Source of the DNA: Taxillus chinensis
Taxonomy: Eukaryota > Streptophyta > Magnoliopsida > Santalales > Loranthaceae
NCBI GenBank assembly: GCA_023512835.1
Contig: CM042090.1
Coordinates: forward strand, 12,989,343 to 13,053,342
Reading direction: 5' to 3'
DNA length: 64,000 bases
Made by a program: the position numbers and the translations under genes. Each line of letters starts with the position of its first letter. The first letter of the stretch is position 1. Of the stretch, positions 10,690 to 23,499 are shown one piece after another. Below the pieces are notes generated by a model, which was given only the letters and a program-made list of their open reading frames with translations, ran no database searches and was not told the DNA's origin.

Positions 10690-11590
10690 GTTTTATGGGT
10701 TAATTTTGGTGGCAACTTCAAGTTTAATTTAGTTAATTGGGACTCCATTCAACAGCCGGTGTGGTATCGGTTTTGGTCACAAGCCTGTCTGAAGCTTCAA
10801 TGAAGCTTTGCTTACCATCTGGAAATGGTGGTTTATGGTTGAAAGAGAAAGTCTGGTGGCAAGTTATTATTTCTATTGTTGGGGAAGATTGCTATGGGTT
10901 GCCAGCAGACTTAAGTCCTCATGGGGTTTGCCTTTGGAAGAATTTATGTAGGGGATGGGAGGTCTTTCTTAGTCTAGTTTTCATGGAATCCTAGAGAGGA
11001 CTCCATAATGTTTTGGGATATTGTTTGGTGTGGGGACTGGCCTTGAGGGTGGCTTTCCCTGTGGTATGGTCTGGCCTCTCGCAAAAGGGTCCGATTGTAA
11101 CTTTTGCGATGGGTTGACTTAGAAAAGGTTTTTTCATGGTCAAAAATTGTTTTGATATTCAGATTGGATGGGAGCCAAGGACAGTTGTGGGGAGATGAGA
11201 TTTATTTGTGGATAAAGGTCCTCCTAGCTTTGCTATCTTTGCATGGGAGGCAGCTTGGGAATTTTTTTTTCTACAGCAGATTCGCAAAGGGGTATACCTG
11301 TGTTGAGTCTCTGTCCATTGTGTAAAAGCTTTAGAGAATCAATTGGTCACTTTCTCCTGCATTTTAATTGGGCAACAACTATATGGGGTTTCTTTTCTCT
11401 TTGGTGGATGTTGCATGGGTTCTGATAGTGCGAGTGGGCTTGGAGTTGGCCACTTGGAATAGCTTGTGGTTGTAAGTGAATGCGAGCGACATGTTCATGC
11501 TCTCCCTTTTGCTGTCTTTTAGGTGGTGGTGAAGGAATGCGATCCCTAGATTTTTTGAGAGTATTGAGAGAAGTCCTAGAGGTGAAGTGG
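10690..11590 (+). mobile_element. LINE (L1-type) relic, 3' part of ORF2
   Basis: Broken frames on the plus strand read the C-terminal end of a plant L1-type ORF2 protein: LSPHGVCLWKNLCRGWEVF, then a W-D-I-W-C-G-D piece (after the conserved GDG..V.FW.D.WCG block), then RGIPVLSLCPLCKSFRESIG and HFLLHFNWATTIWGFFSLWW. The last block is the zinc-binding zf-RVT region (C-x2-C then H-x3-H), with one ligand changed (HF for HC). Stops and frameshifts are scattered, so the copy is dead. It sits in intron 1 of the methyltransferase gene in the same orientation; the 5' part of ORF2 and ORF1 are missing. Confidence 0.7.
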
Positions 11591-12802
11591 GAGTCGTAGG
11601 GATCCATTTTTCAATATCCTAAAATAGTCGGAAATAAAAAGATTAACAAGCAAAGTGTTATTACATTGATAACTTATAGATACTAACAATGTTTTAAGTA
11701 CCTATGATTGATACTTCAAACGGAATGGAGAATTTAATGGGAATGTCTATCATAGGATTAAAGTCTGATGACTTAAGTAGAGAAGCAAGATTGAGTTTTG
11801 TATCACCACAGTATGTCACTACATTTAAGGGAAAAGTTTTATAGGATGAACTAGACTTTCTTTGTTATAATGAATAGAGTGTTGTGCTAACAATAAAAAA
11901 ATATATAAAAAAATTCAGTGTCATTGAGATGCGAATGGTAAGATGAATTTGTGATAGGACTATGATGAATAAGATTCAAAATAAGAATATTTGTCGGATC
12001 GTTATAGTAGCTTTGATTGCAGATAAAATAAGAGATAATCACTCATCATTAGATCATTTATGACTTAAGCCATTAGATGCACCTATTAGGAAGGTAGGAG
12101 CATATTGACATTGAATGAGGTAAAAATTTCAATGAAGGTGGTAATAAAAGATTTGAAATTCCTAAATTTGGAAGAAACGTAATGTTGATAGAAATGTTTG
12201 AATTTTTTTTTTAATGTTTTGTATTAAATATAAGTTCCATTTGTCTTAGTTCATATAGTTGATCTCATTTTATTGAGATTAAAGTTTGATCGCTTAGTTC
12301 TTTGGGTCTAGTGTTTTGTAATATCTTTGTGGATGATGGCTATGTTTTTCCTTTTCTTGTTGTATGTTGTAACTTGCCAATTTCTTGATGCCTTTTCTAA
12401 TAAAAGTTTCTTTTCCTCATAAAAAAAATGTATAACTTGACTTTGGGTATATTTTTTAAGATATTGTGTTATTGGAAGACTTGATTTAATTCTTGTTACT
12501 GGATCTTTGCAGTAAAGTTTATGCAAAATCTCTAAAATAACTTGTTCCTTTAACCATTTGTGGGGTATCCAATTTGTGAAAAATGTATTGACTTCTGAGA
12601 TATGACCTATAAGCAAAGTTGAAGGTGGACCTCTGCTGGATAAACTTTCAATTGTTAGTTGATTGTTTGAATAAAGCCTGAAAAATGAGCTGATAATCCA
12701 TGAAAAGGAGGGACATCAAAATTTGGGTCTAGCATTGTGTGTTTTGCGTTCATGACTACTTCATCTTATTTGTGCTAATGCTTTGTTTTACTTCCTTGCC
12801 AG
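11591..12802. other. Intron sequence, nothing recognised
   Basis: Rest of methyltransferase intron 1 up to exon 2. AT-rich, without an identified element; the poly-A/T runs near 12210 and 12420 may mark retroelement ends. Confidence 0.35.
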
Positions 12803-14061
12803 CGTGATCGAGCTGCATGGTTGATGAAAACAAAGGATTGTTTTGTTGATGCTGTTGCTGAGAATTTATTAGATCGCTTGAGGTAATTACCTACTGTACG
12901 GGTGATCATATGGTTCATTATACACTTATAGTGACATGTCACATGTGATATGACTTCAGTAACTGCAAATCATGTTCCTACCTTTTTCAAAGGTAAGAAT
13001 GTATCAATTTTATTCCTATCATCTCCTTCAGTAATATTATTCCTTTTCAGAATTGTTTGGTGAAACCACTAATTGTATTTGAAATAATTAATAATCTTGT
13101 TAAAATAAGATCCTAGTTGATGCTAAAACTATCCCTAGTTGATGTAACTTAGTCCACTGATTAATACAATGGAGGTTCAAGGGGATGACTTAATTCTCAA
13201 AATATTCTTCTAATTTTCAGTGCAAATATTCTAACCCACTAATGTTATTCTAATTGTTCAATCTTGAAGGGCTACCTATGACCTTGGTTTGATTTTTGTA
13301 GGACTGCAAAAGCATTCCTACAGCATTATGTCTCAGGGTTCTCTGGAAGCGGTTAGGCGTTTGTTACGTGGGCTTGGTAAGAATTATTCTAAATTTTCTG
13401 TACATTCTAGTTCACTAATTTTCTTCTACAACTGGCCACTTCTGTGCGTGTTGGTTGTTACAAAAGAAAGAAGAAGAAAAAATACGTGGGGATTTGGTGC
13501 CCTTATTGCTAGTTATCGATACGACCTTTTTCTTAAAGTAAATTAAAATAATGTAACTAAGGGGGAATTGCAAGCATAAGCTTCAGTGTGACTCTCAAGA
13601 TGATGGATATAGCAATCAATAGATGAAAAACTAGAGAGTAAGTTACTGTGGAAAAACTTCAGCCAATTAAGTTCAGATTTTTTAATTTGAGATTAAGTTA
13701 CAGGTCTGACAAAGCATATTCAAATATGACTCATTTACATATTTTATGTTTTATCTGATCTAAAATTTTCTGTCTATTGTGATGAATTTATACAATTTTA
13801 ATTGCAGCCTTGTTATCACACAGGCTCACAGCACAGCATTGTGCCTCTCACTATCATTTCCTAAGTTTGTATCATATTTCTGTGCTGCGGAGTTCAGTGG
13901 CAATCTGCCACTATGAGTCATAGCTAGCCCTATACACTTCTCAAAATATACATACAAATTCCACCCATAAAAAATTTTGGGAAGCTGAGAGTTTGTTTTA
14001 TTTTTGGACTTCGTATATATTCCCATAATATCCACAGGATAGTTGTAATGTTATATGTACC

Positions 14062-14062
<1 letters not shown>

Positions 14063-14104
<42 letters not shown>
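14063..14104 (+). repeat. GA microsatellite
   Basis: Uninterrupted AG repeat of 42 bases, directly followed by the 130-bp tandem repeat. Confidence 0.95.
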
Positions 14105-14109
<5 letters not shown>

Positions 14110-14440
14110 GGATTTTGTGCAGTGTCCAAGTCTTCAAGAAAGAGAGGAGGGAGAGAGAGAGAAAGGGAGAGGCGAATGAGTAAGAGGAGGAAAAGGAAGT
14201 ATAGGAGAGTTTGATAATAACATAACTTCAGATATCTGGGATTTTGTGCGGGTGTCCAAGTCTCCCAGAGAATCAAGGATGTAGAGCCCTTGCAGAGGCC
14301 TAAGGAATTGAGCAGAGGAGGAAAAGGAAGTATGGAGAGTTTGATAGTAGCATGACTTCAGATATCTGGGATTTTGTGCAGTTTTCCATGTCTCCAAAAG
14401 AATCCAAGAATGCAGAGCCTTTGCAGAGCCGAACCCAGTT
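14105..14440 (+). repeat. Minisatellite, 130-bp period, two full units and a partial one
   Basis: The phrase TCTGGGATTTTGTGC occurs at about 14106, 14236 and 14365. The last two units also share GAGGAGGAAAAGGAAGTAT, GAGAGTTTGATA, CATAACTTCAGATA or CATGACTTCAGATA, and GCAGAGCC-type ends. It starts inside a GA-rich tract and lies in an intron of the decayed methyltransferase. Confidence 0.85.
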
Positions 14441-16179
14441 TAATTAGATGTAGCGGGGTAGTCTGCTTCTTACTCTCATGGGGATTATCCCATGCCAGGA
14501 GGAAAAACCATGCACAAGATGGCTACCCCATTCATTGATTGGTCTGCCCCTCTCCCCACCCACATCTATTGGCGATGGAGATGGACAATTTGTTTGCTCT
14601 TCCATTTCCCTATAATGAGGCCATGTGTCCTTGTGTATGCTGCTCTCACACTTCCTTAGGATGAGACTACGCATGGAATGGTGTCAGCATGCATTTGGAT
14701 AGGCCCTTGGCCCTCTTCACGTGTGTACAGGATAAATCTGGTTTGTAAGTTAAGAATTTATATCCCTGTGTGCATGGAGATAATGAAGTGATCTTGTCCT
14801 CCTAGAAGTATGTTGGAGATCTTGAATCCTATATAAAAAGGACTTTTTTGAACTTTGAAAAGTTTTGGGACTCTGATGAACAGAGACCATGGGTGCCATT
14901 AAAAGCTTAAGTTTCACATGTGAATTTTTTTAAAAATGTGGCAATACAATTTTCATTTGAAGTTAAGATTGACATAGTTTATAAAGAAATTGAGATGTAT
15001 GAGCTACTTTTGTTCAAGGGTAGGTTTTCTTCTACTAACATAGGCTTAGTTTGATAATGTTGTGCTTTTAAAAGAAGTTGCTTTTAACTATGTTAAAAAA
15101 AGCTATTAGGAAAATAAACAAATAAGTATTTGATAAATTATAATTTTAAAAGTGTTATAGATTTTAAAAGTATATAAAAGTATTTGATAAATTAAAAAAT
15201 AAAATTGTTGGGGACATTTCGCCGCAATTAAGGATTGTTTGTTCTTGAGCATTTCTTGGATGATTTGAACTTTAAAATACAAAACATTTACATACACTTT
15301 GATAACAAAATAGAAGACAAAAGAGTTAATATTGGAGAATATAAGAACAACATGGAGATCATTGTAAGTGATTTGGAGTTTCTTCTGTGTATTCAGTTTT
15401 TTTAAAATCATAACAGCAAAATTATTATAATGAAAGTTTCTGACTGAAGTATCTCCATGCAAGACTGCAATTGCATCGATGTAAGTTGTGTTGCTACTGG
15501 TTTTAGTTTATATTAATATATTATATATAATATGAAAGCTAACTGCAAAAGTACATGTGACTCACAATAGGTAGGTTTATGTATATCTTATTTATCACTT
15601 ACTTGTATTCACTTATTCAATTTGGTATACTTGGACCACAAATGTAACATGCTTTTGAGTGCAAAAGTTTGATTTTTTTAAACTTTTATTACTAATTTAT
15701 CTTTGATCTAATTTATTTGAAATAAATTGATTAGATGTATATGAGTATATTTAAGACAATTTAAGTATATGTGATTTAAAGCAAAAGTTGATGTGATTAG
15801 TCGATTGATTCTATTGCTTTATTATAAATTATAAGTTAGTAACTTATCTCCGAGGTTAAACTTAGTGATTTTTTTTTACTATTTTTAAATATATAAAATT
15901 AGATATTATTTTAGCTTTTGGTTATATAGTATAAGTTTATGTTTTTTTATTGGCTATAAATTATATTTGTTTGGTTATAAACTTAAAATCTATTGTTTTT
16001 TGTAATTTGAATTTTTTTTAGAATAAGTATGCCCTCATTTTTCTTATTGTTTGTTTTTTTTTCTCTTAATTGTAATATATATGTGATTTTGTTTTTTTCT
16101 TTTTTTAAATATCAATATTTTTTCTTGTTTTTCCCATTGTATTTATTTTTATAGAATTACTTCTTCAATATCAACAATG

Positions 16180-18235
16180 CTATTACTAATAATGATATGA
16201 TTTTAGCCGAATATAGTGATCCAAAAAAATATTTATGAGATTTGTTGAAAGATATGATGATTATAATAAAGATAAAGAAAATATATACTGAAATGCAAAT
16301 TTTGTAATCAAGAAAGCATGAGTTTTACACTAGAGGTGGTCTCATTTGTTGGAGCATTTCCAAACAAGGGATTGATGCTTGTAAAAAAGTGACACAGAAT
16401 TTCATATTGGAGATGCAAAATTTAAAAGAAGAAGTAAAGGAGAGAGAGAGAGAAAGATAATGCACCAAGGAATGCACTTCACCTGCTAGTTCCTCATTTA
16501 ATTCAAAAAGGAGAAAGCTTTTGAGTAAAAGTGCTATTGAGAATGCATTCAATTTGTGTGAGAGAGAGATCATTGCACATGAAATGGGTATGATATTTTA
16601 TTCATGTAGATTGTCATTTAACCTATTAAAAAAATTCATATTTTTGAAGTTCTTGGTGTCTATGCTATCAACGTAATATTAGTGCTGTAAGACTTTAGGA
16701 TAATAAGTTTAGGAATACTTTTTATAGCAAGAGAGGGATAATATTAATGAGTTGTTATCAATAATTTGATTGGGTGGAAAGATAAAGGTTGAGTATTGGT
16801 CAAGGCGAAGTTGACTCATAAGGAGACCCCCTCATTAATTTTATTGCAATGTGATGGCGATGTTATATTTATAAGAACACTTGATTGTTTGAAATGTCAA
16901 AGATGAAATTTATTTATAAATTTGAGAAAGAGATACGAGTTAGGGTTGATATGAAAAAGTCACCTTCAAGTGATTATAGAAATGCTTCAAATTGAAGGAG
17001 CAGATAATCAGCTGAGCAATAGTTTTATTCGTCATTTGGACACAGGCAGTATATACTATTAACCTTGCTTTAAAGCATATTTGTGTATCCAAAAATATGG
17101 AGAATAATCACCTGGTTTATGATAGATGCACTTGAATTACAAATATTGTTGAGAATGTTACATTTATCAAAATTTTGATTATGAATCATTCATAATGAGA
17201 TTGATAATTTTTAATGAATTTGTTAATTTAAAGTTACTAGCTATTGTTGAAATACGTTTTGCTTATAATTGTGATGTTGGCAGAGGTTAAGTTCATTAAA
17301 AGCAAAGTCACGTCATTAGTGATAAACTAAGGTCATAAGGATAGTTACGGGGTGAAGGTTAGGTTTGTTTGTTAAAAAGTCTTAAGGTGAAGTGGTGGGG
17401 ACAAGTTGACACATATTTTTTTCACAACTCTAATTTATTATATGTTTTGACTTTGAGAGACCAATAAACCTTTGGTTATACTTCTGATTTATGATATGTG
17501 GAATGTAATGATTGAAAATACAAGAAAATTATAGGTCAACAGAAGGAAAAGATTAATAAAATTCTATCTTTTTATCAAGTCTTTTATCAAATTCTTATGG
17601 ATTGTTGACCAAGAACTAACATTTCTTCTACATTACTAACACAAGTGCTTGAAATTTTAGGTAAAATTTATAATTAATATTTTCCTTAATATCAATTTAT
17701 TAGGTAAAAGTATCTAGTATTTTTTCCCTCTGAAGGCATTCATAATGATGACGATTTAACGAAGATCCAAATAGAGACCTTCATAAAAAGATGATAACAT
17801 TTACAGTGGGGATGAAATGCTGATGAAGAAATATTTTCCAATATGGAGTATGGAAGTTCTGTATATAAGAGTGGGGGGTTTGTAGGTTGACGCCATGAAA
17901 AAGAGTCCCAAGTCTTAGTGGTTTCTTTATGGCTGATGTTCACCATTACTTCAAAGATAGTCTTAAGTTAGTTAATATAACCTCTTTTTTTCATCACGCT
18001 TTAAGAGAAAATTAGAGCATTTTACAACTTGTGTACTAATAGAAGAAGAAGGAGATCATCAAAAATAGTAAGGAGGACTTCATAAGCTACAAGAGTAATC
18101 TTTTTTTTCGTGTCGGAAAGGGTTTATAATATATAAGGAGAGACAAGTAAAGAGATATTGGTGATGATGGTTTAGTTGATTTGAAGATATTGGAATGCTT
18201 AAATTGTGATTTTTTTCACGGATATGCCAGCATGA
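16180..18235 (+). mobile_element. hAT transposase gene relic (BED-zinc-finger/hATC type)
   Basis: Pieces of one plant hAT transposase occur in protein order over 2 kb on the plus strand, with stops and frame changes: a CKKVTQNFILEMQNLKEEV piece (after the BED zinc finger), IIAHEMGMIFYSC, a piece like SDGWTDSQRRPLINFIAM near 16790-16860, WTQAVYTINLALKHICVSKN near 17040, RLIIFNEFVNLKLLAIVEIR near 17190-17265, YDMWNVMIEN near 17500, FYQILMDC near 17580, and IGDDGLVDLKILECL near 18160. These follow the usual order of Ac/hAT-like proteins domesticated or mobile in plants, up to just past the dimerisation domain. The many stops show a dead element. Terminal inverted repeats were not found with confidence; the AT-rich flanks 15040-16180 and 18235-18560 are probably its non-coding ends. 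Confidence 0.7.
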
Positions 18236-18965
18236 AAGGTTATTATTTCTAAGAATAATGGTAATAAGGACGATGTGAGTCTATAATCTTCATTATACTT
18301 AATAATGAGATTATTTTTCATCATTTTTTTTTATTTAGTTGTTGGATTTGAGATTAAAATTTTTATTTGGTTATAATGATATTTATTCATAATCATATAT
18401 TTAATTATTAATTTTATTATATTTTTGTTTATTGAATATATTTTAACTAATGTGTTGCAATGGGTTGGAATTTTAATTTTTAAATAATTACTATTAAGGA
18501 GTTGTGTTGTGTCACGTGAGGTCCGTGGCAATTTAAGGTAAGAGATTAAGAACTATGTTAAGCTGAAAATTGATTACAGACTCTTACGTTAGTTGAAAAG
18601 TAAATTTGAATGCATTAATACATATTAACATGAAAATGGATGTATTTTATACTGATTAGGTGTCATTGTAGGTTCATTATGATGGACATATCACATGACA
18701 AGATAAAAATGTGTAAATATGCTGATTAAAATTTTATAATGAAAGTGTGAACATCCATGGTTGGTGATGAAGAGTTTCTACCTATGCAGGAGAGGTATAT
18801 TTACAGGAGTTATTGTTTTGAATTACGTAAAATGTAGATTATATATTTTGTTTTTCATCTTCTTTTTAACATTGTAAAGCTAGTTTGCAAATCGCTAAGT
18901 TCCCTGGATTTGGTGATTAGTTGCTTGACTCCATTGGTCTAATGATCTTCCTGGAGTCATGATAC

Positions 18966-20947
18966 AGGTATGTGTATTAATTTTGGTCATTTTTAATCAT
19001 GGACATACAATTTTCATTAAGACTTATATTATAATTGATACAGTACAATTGTTGATGCATTTTTCCGTTAAGAATGCAAGACTTATTATGTGGGTCAATG
19101 AAACACTTTTTAGCTGCAGCCTTGATGATAACATTAGTTATGAATAGACTCATTCTTATATAATTTGATTTTTAATGTGATGGTGATACATGGATCGGTG
19201 TATATTCTTAATGAGAAAGTTATTGTTAAAATCAATAGAGCATTGACAAATATTTGACGCTAAGAAAGGGAAAATAAACGTTTATGCTAGATTGCAGTTT
19301 GGCCAGCTTAAGCTTTACTCATGATTAGGTAAGTTGCATGGAGTCACAGAAGTCATGATAGGGGTCCATATGGATGGCCTATTCATATGTATATGTTCTT
19401 ACTGTTACTTGCATTTGCATCTGAAAGTTTGTAGCCTTGCTTGACCTTCCCAGATTGACTCCTCATCACACCTTGCCAGGCATATGATTTACATAAAATT
19501 TTTTGCTAGCCACCTTTTCCAATATCATTTCATATCATTCTGATCGGGTGCTACTCAAACCATATATGACCAATCCATCTCGTTGTCTCTCTATTCTTGC
19601 CGTGCGATAAGTCCATGTTGTTTATCCATTTGGTAAGACTATTTTTTGGGCTAAGATTTGAAGTAGTCCAAGACTTTTCTGGCATGTATAGAGTAGAAAT
19701 TAAAATAAATATTATTATACTACATTTAGAAATGGTTTAATTCGAACTTTATACGCTGCCAGATCCGTTTTCACTGAACCTGATCTTCGAACGCCTCCTT
19801 TCCAATACTCTTCTTTATCAAAAATGTCCAAACATTGTGACTGAAAGTAGAAAGGAGGTGCCTGTTTTCTTGAGTTCTCAGGGAGAGCTGGAAGTTATAG
19901 AGGTCCTAGCTGGTTTAGATGGTTCTGATCTGTTTGTTTGGAGGCCATATGGCAAAGCAAACAGAAGAATTTTGAGGTGAAGGTAGGTAGATGGATATCC
20001 AAGAGAACTAGAAAATAATGGATTTGGCCAGGAAGGTCTATTTGACCGTACTGTAGTCCAAAGGGAAGATGGCATAAAAAGGTGCAGAAGAAAGAGGTAG
20101 CACTTTTAAAGCTTTATTCTTGCAGAAGTACTTAAATAAATAAACAAACGATGTAAAGTTACAAGACTGCATACGATTATGAGCCTATGCCTAAAACTAC
20201 TCCAAAAGAATGTGGCCATAATTAATACTATTTTCACGGTTCTTTTTTTTCTGCTTTCAAATCATTGCTCACATTAATTTCATTTTTTAGTGTGGATTAT
20301 TCGGCTAGTAATTGACACGCTATATTTATTATTACAAATGTATTATAAGTGCTTCCTATAAGAAGTAACATATTGCTAAGGTTTCACTACAGTTGATCTT
20401 AAGATCTATAGTTGTTAGTCATTATAGTGCGTGGAATTTTCCAAAGGTAGTATTTGAGACTAATGATGTTTGTGATAGAACATACTGGCATTGAAAACGG
20501 ATGGCCTGTTTCTAGCAAAAATTTGGTTCATATACCAAAGTTGTTTGTTACCCCTTCTGGTGCATGATCTCTTTTTCTTCAAAGCTAAGGCCTGAGTTAC
20601 TTGATTTGGTTGCCTTCAACTTTGAACTGTGGAGCTCAGAATAGTACCCACTGTTGTAATAAAATTGAGTGTGAAGGAGGCAGGAAAACCATTGACTTTC
20701 ACCTATGGTACAGGTGTTTCACATGTCACCTTCCATTTTTGTTAAAGGTTGGGGGGGAAGCTAGGCAAGATCCAGCAGCATAATTTGCTAACTTCTATGC
20801 CAGCCTGAGTCAGGGCAGGAGGAGGGAGTGTTTTTTTTTTTTTTTTTAGCCTTAAACTATGCAATATATTTTCATAATACATGTTCTTCAGAAAGATCTT
20901 TTTCAGATTACAGATTTATTGAGTTTGCTCCTTTGTTGTGTCTTCAG
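18966..20947. other. Intron-scale stretch; possible trace of one lost exon
   Basis: The methyltransferase should have an exon here (a CRLALKPDGLFLAAILGG-type block). Only weak traces are visible: a TTGCAGTTTGGCC piece near 19290 and GATGGCCTATTC near 19373. No other gene or known element was identified. Confidence 0.25.
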
Positions 20948-21868
20948 GGTAAGGGATGCAGGCACCTTTAAATTCAGAGCAGGATCTGCCCTTCCAAGTG
21001 TTGATGTTGATACACACACTGTCTGGTATAAATGGGTAGGTACCTCCTTTTACAAGTTTTTAGGGTATTTAGATTTATGCCTTCAACTCATTTTGCAGTG
21101 ATATTTTGTTCAAGCCTAAAATAGTTCTTGTAATATTTTATAATTTCGGTAACGTTGGTTGGGGGTAATGCTCAAATGATATGCATCATTATCTACCTTT
21201 CCAACTTACAGGTTCATATTTTTTCCAATTGCAGCCTGTTTTGTCATTGTCCCAATAGTTCAAAAAATATTAAGACTATGCTCATTTTAAATTAAATCTT
21301 GGTATTCTCTTATATCTATTTTCAACATTTACAACCTGAACATTGTTTGATGAACTAGTGAATTTCAGCCCGAGACAGGCATACCTGTAACTGCTGACTT
21401 GGAGTCCTTTTATCAGTAAATATAGGTATCAATCACTGAAGGGCACATAGGGAAAAATCAGGATAATTTTCAAAAACATCCATGACATCCTCATATCCTC
21501 ATTATACCAAGCATTTACCCAAATCATCGTACCTGGATTTAAAATCGTACATTGTATCTACCTCTTATTTCTTAGCAAATGGAGCTAGGAGAGCATCTTA
21601 CGGAAATGTAAGTGAGGCAAATGCCCTTTTACAAAGGAACAAGGCAGCTTTAATTTTTTGTTATAGATCGTTTTCTTGTTATTATGAAATTGTGTGGCAC
21701 ATGCTGCTTCATGTGTTACATAACCAAATTTATATAAGCTTTGATCTTAAGTGTTAGATTCTGAAGAGAGAACTGCTGCAAGCAGACTGCAGCTGTTTAA
21801 GATATCTGAATGTTGGTAGCAGAAGATGCGTTCTATTCCAAAGTACTTTCCAAGTTATCATCTATAAC

Positions 21869-23499
21869 AAGGTTATTCGAAGAGAAAGAACACCGAATGT
21901 GCATGATTTATTATGGATGTGATCATATTATACATCTAGAGATAGCTTGGGGTTAGCGGTTGAAATTATGAGTCCTATAGAGATGGTGCTGTCTGTTACT
22001 CCTTAGAGCGTGGGAGGGTCAGAGACGAATCCTCGATACATCCACATATGTACCCACGATATTCAACTTTACTATGCTTTGTTAGCTTATGGAAAGTCAG
22101 AGATAGTGAATATTTTATCACATGCACGTAAGACAGATGCTCTGGTCAAGGGTGCCAATCTTTATTACAACAACATCCTAACCTAATCTAATAGCTTCTT
22201 TTGTCACATTAACCATCACCTGATATGCAGCCTGTTATTTTAGGGAATGAGAAACCACAAATTGCTTCTGGTTCTTTTCCTCATATGGGATTTTCATGTC
22301 AGAAAACAGTAACTTAGAAGTAGATTTTCGACAATTTAATTCTGATATTCAACCACCTCCAATGGTTTCATCTCCATGTTTTTCCCCCAAGGTGTTTAGG
22401 TTAGGGAATACCACATGAACTGGGGAGAGGCTCTTATTTGTGGAATACTAAACCTGTGTAGTCTTTTTCTTTTAACTGTGAACATTATTTAAAGGAAAGA
22501 CCGATTAAGAAATGAAGAACATTTTCTATGAGCATCTATGAACCAACTTCACATGCTAAAAACAAGTAGCCTTCTGGATGAAAAGTACCTAGTAGTAAGA
22601 TAATTGAACTTGCTCTTTCATATTTTGTTATTTTCAGTAGATCAATTTTCTTCTATTTGTAAGTTTGTAATCCTAAAGGCTTTTTTCTGCCAGTATATCA
22701 AGAGCATTTCTTTATTTAGGAGTAGTTAATGGAAACATTAGAGTAACTTAACCTTAACTTCAAAAAATAAGAGAGTCAGCACAAATTTTTGATTTACTAA
22801 ATTTTCACCATAATAAATTTGTAGAACCATTGTTCAGGAGGGTAGGAGTCCAATCCATAGTTTTTAAGGGTCGTGGTTTAGGAGAGTATATATTTACGGC
22901 CTTTGGTCCTTAATTCTTTATTTTACAGCTTCATAGATTTACTATTTTCTTGACGACCCTATCATGCCTTCCAAAATTTTAATGATATATGAAACTGTAA
23001 ACGGGTATTTTCTTATGCTTGTACCTGCACAAATGTTGTCACGTATTTTTTTGAAACACCGTAGGGGCACTATATACGGGTGTTGTCTCAAATAACGCTA
23101 TCGTATCATCACACAGCCAGGTAAGGCACTCAGGATTTCCGTTGAAAACATAATAACATGCTAAACATATCAAATAAAAAATATCAAATAATCGAATAAT
23201 AAGAATTATAGTTTGTGTTCAACAATGGCAGCAACTTCCTACTTGACTTTCAATATGGGATCAATGTAAATAAAATCAACATGTGTAAAAGTGTACATCA
23301 TTTGGTAGTGGTCAGGAAACGAATCCCCCGCTTCTAGCCATATGAAGATATTTGAATGCATTCATTATTTTTGTCATAGAGGAAGAGAATTATCTACGAA
23401 AATCAAAAACGCACATCGTATTTAAGGATAAAGTAGAATACAAAAATGAAAACAATAATCCAAATCAAAAGAGCAACTATCCACCACATCCCAAAATGG
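21869..23499. other. Intron sequence, nothing recognised
   Basis: Mixed sequence within the last large intron. No open frame with family resemblance, no clear repeat. Confidence 0.3.
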
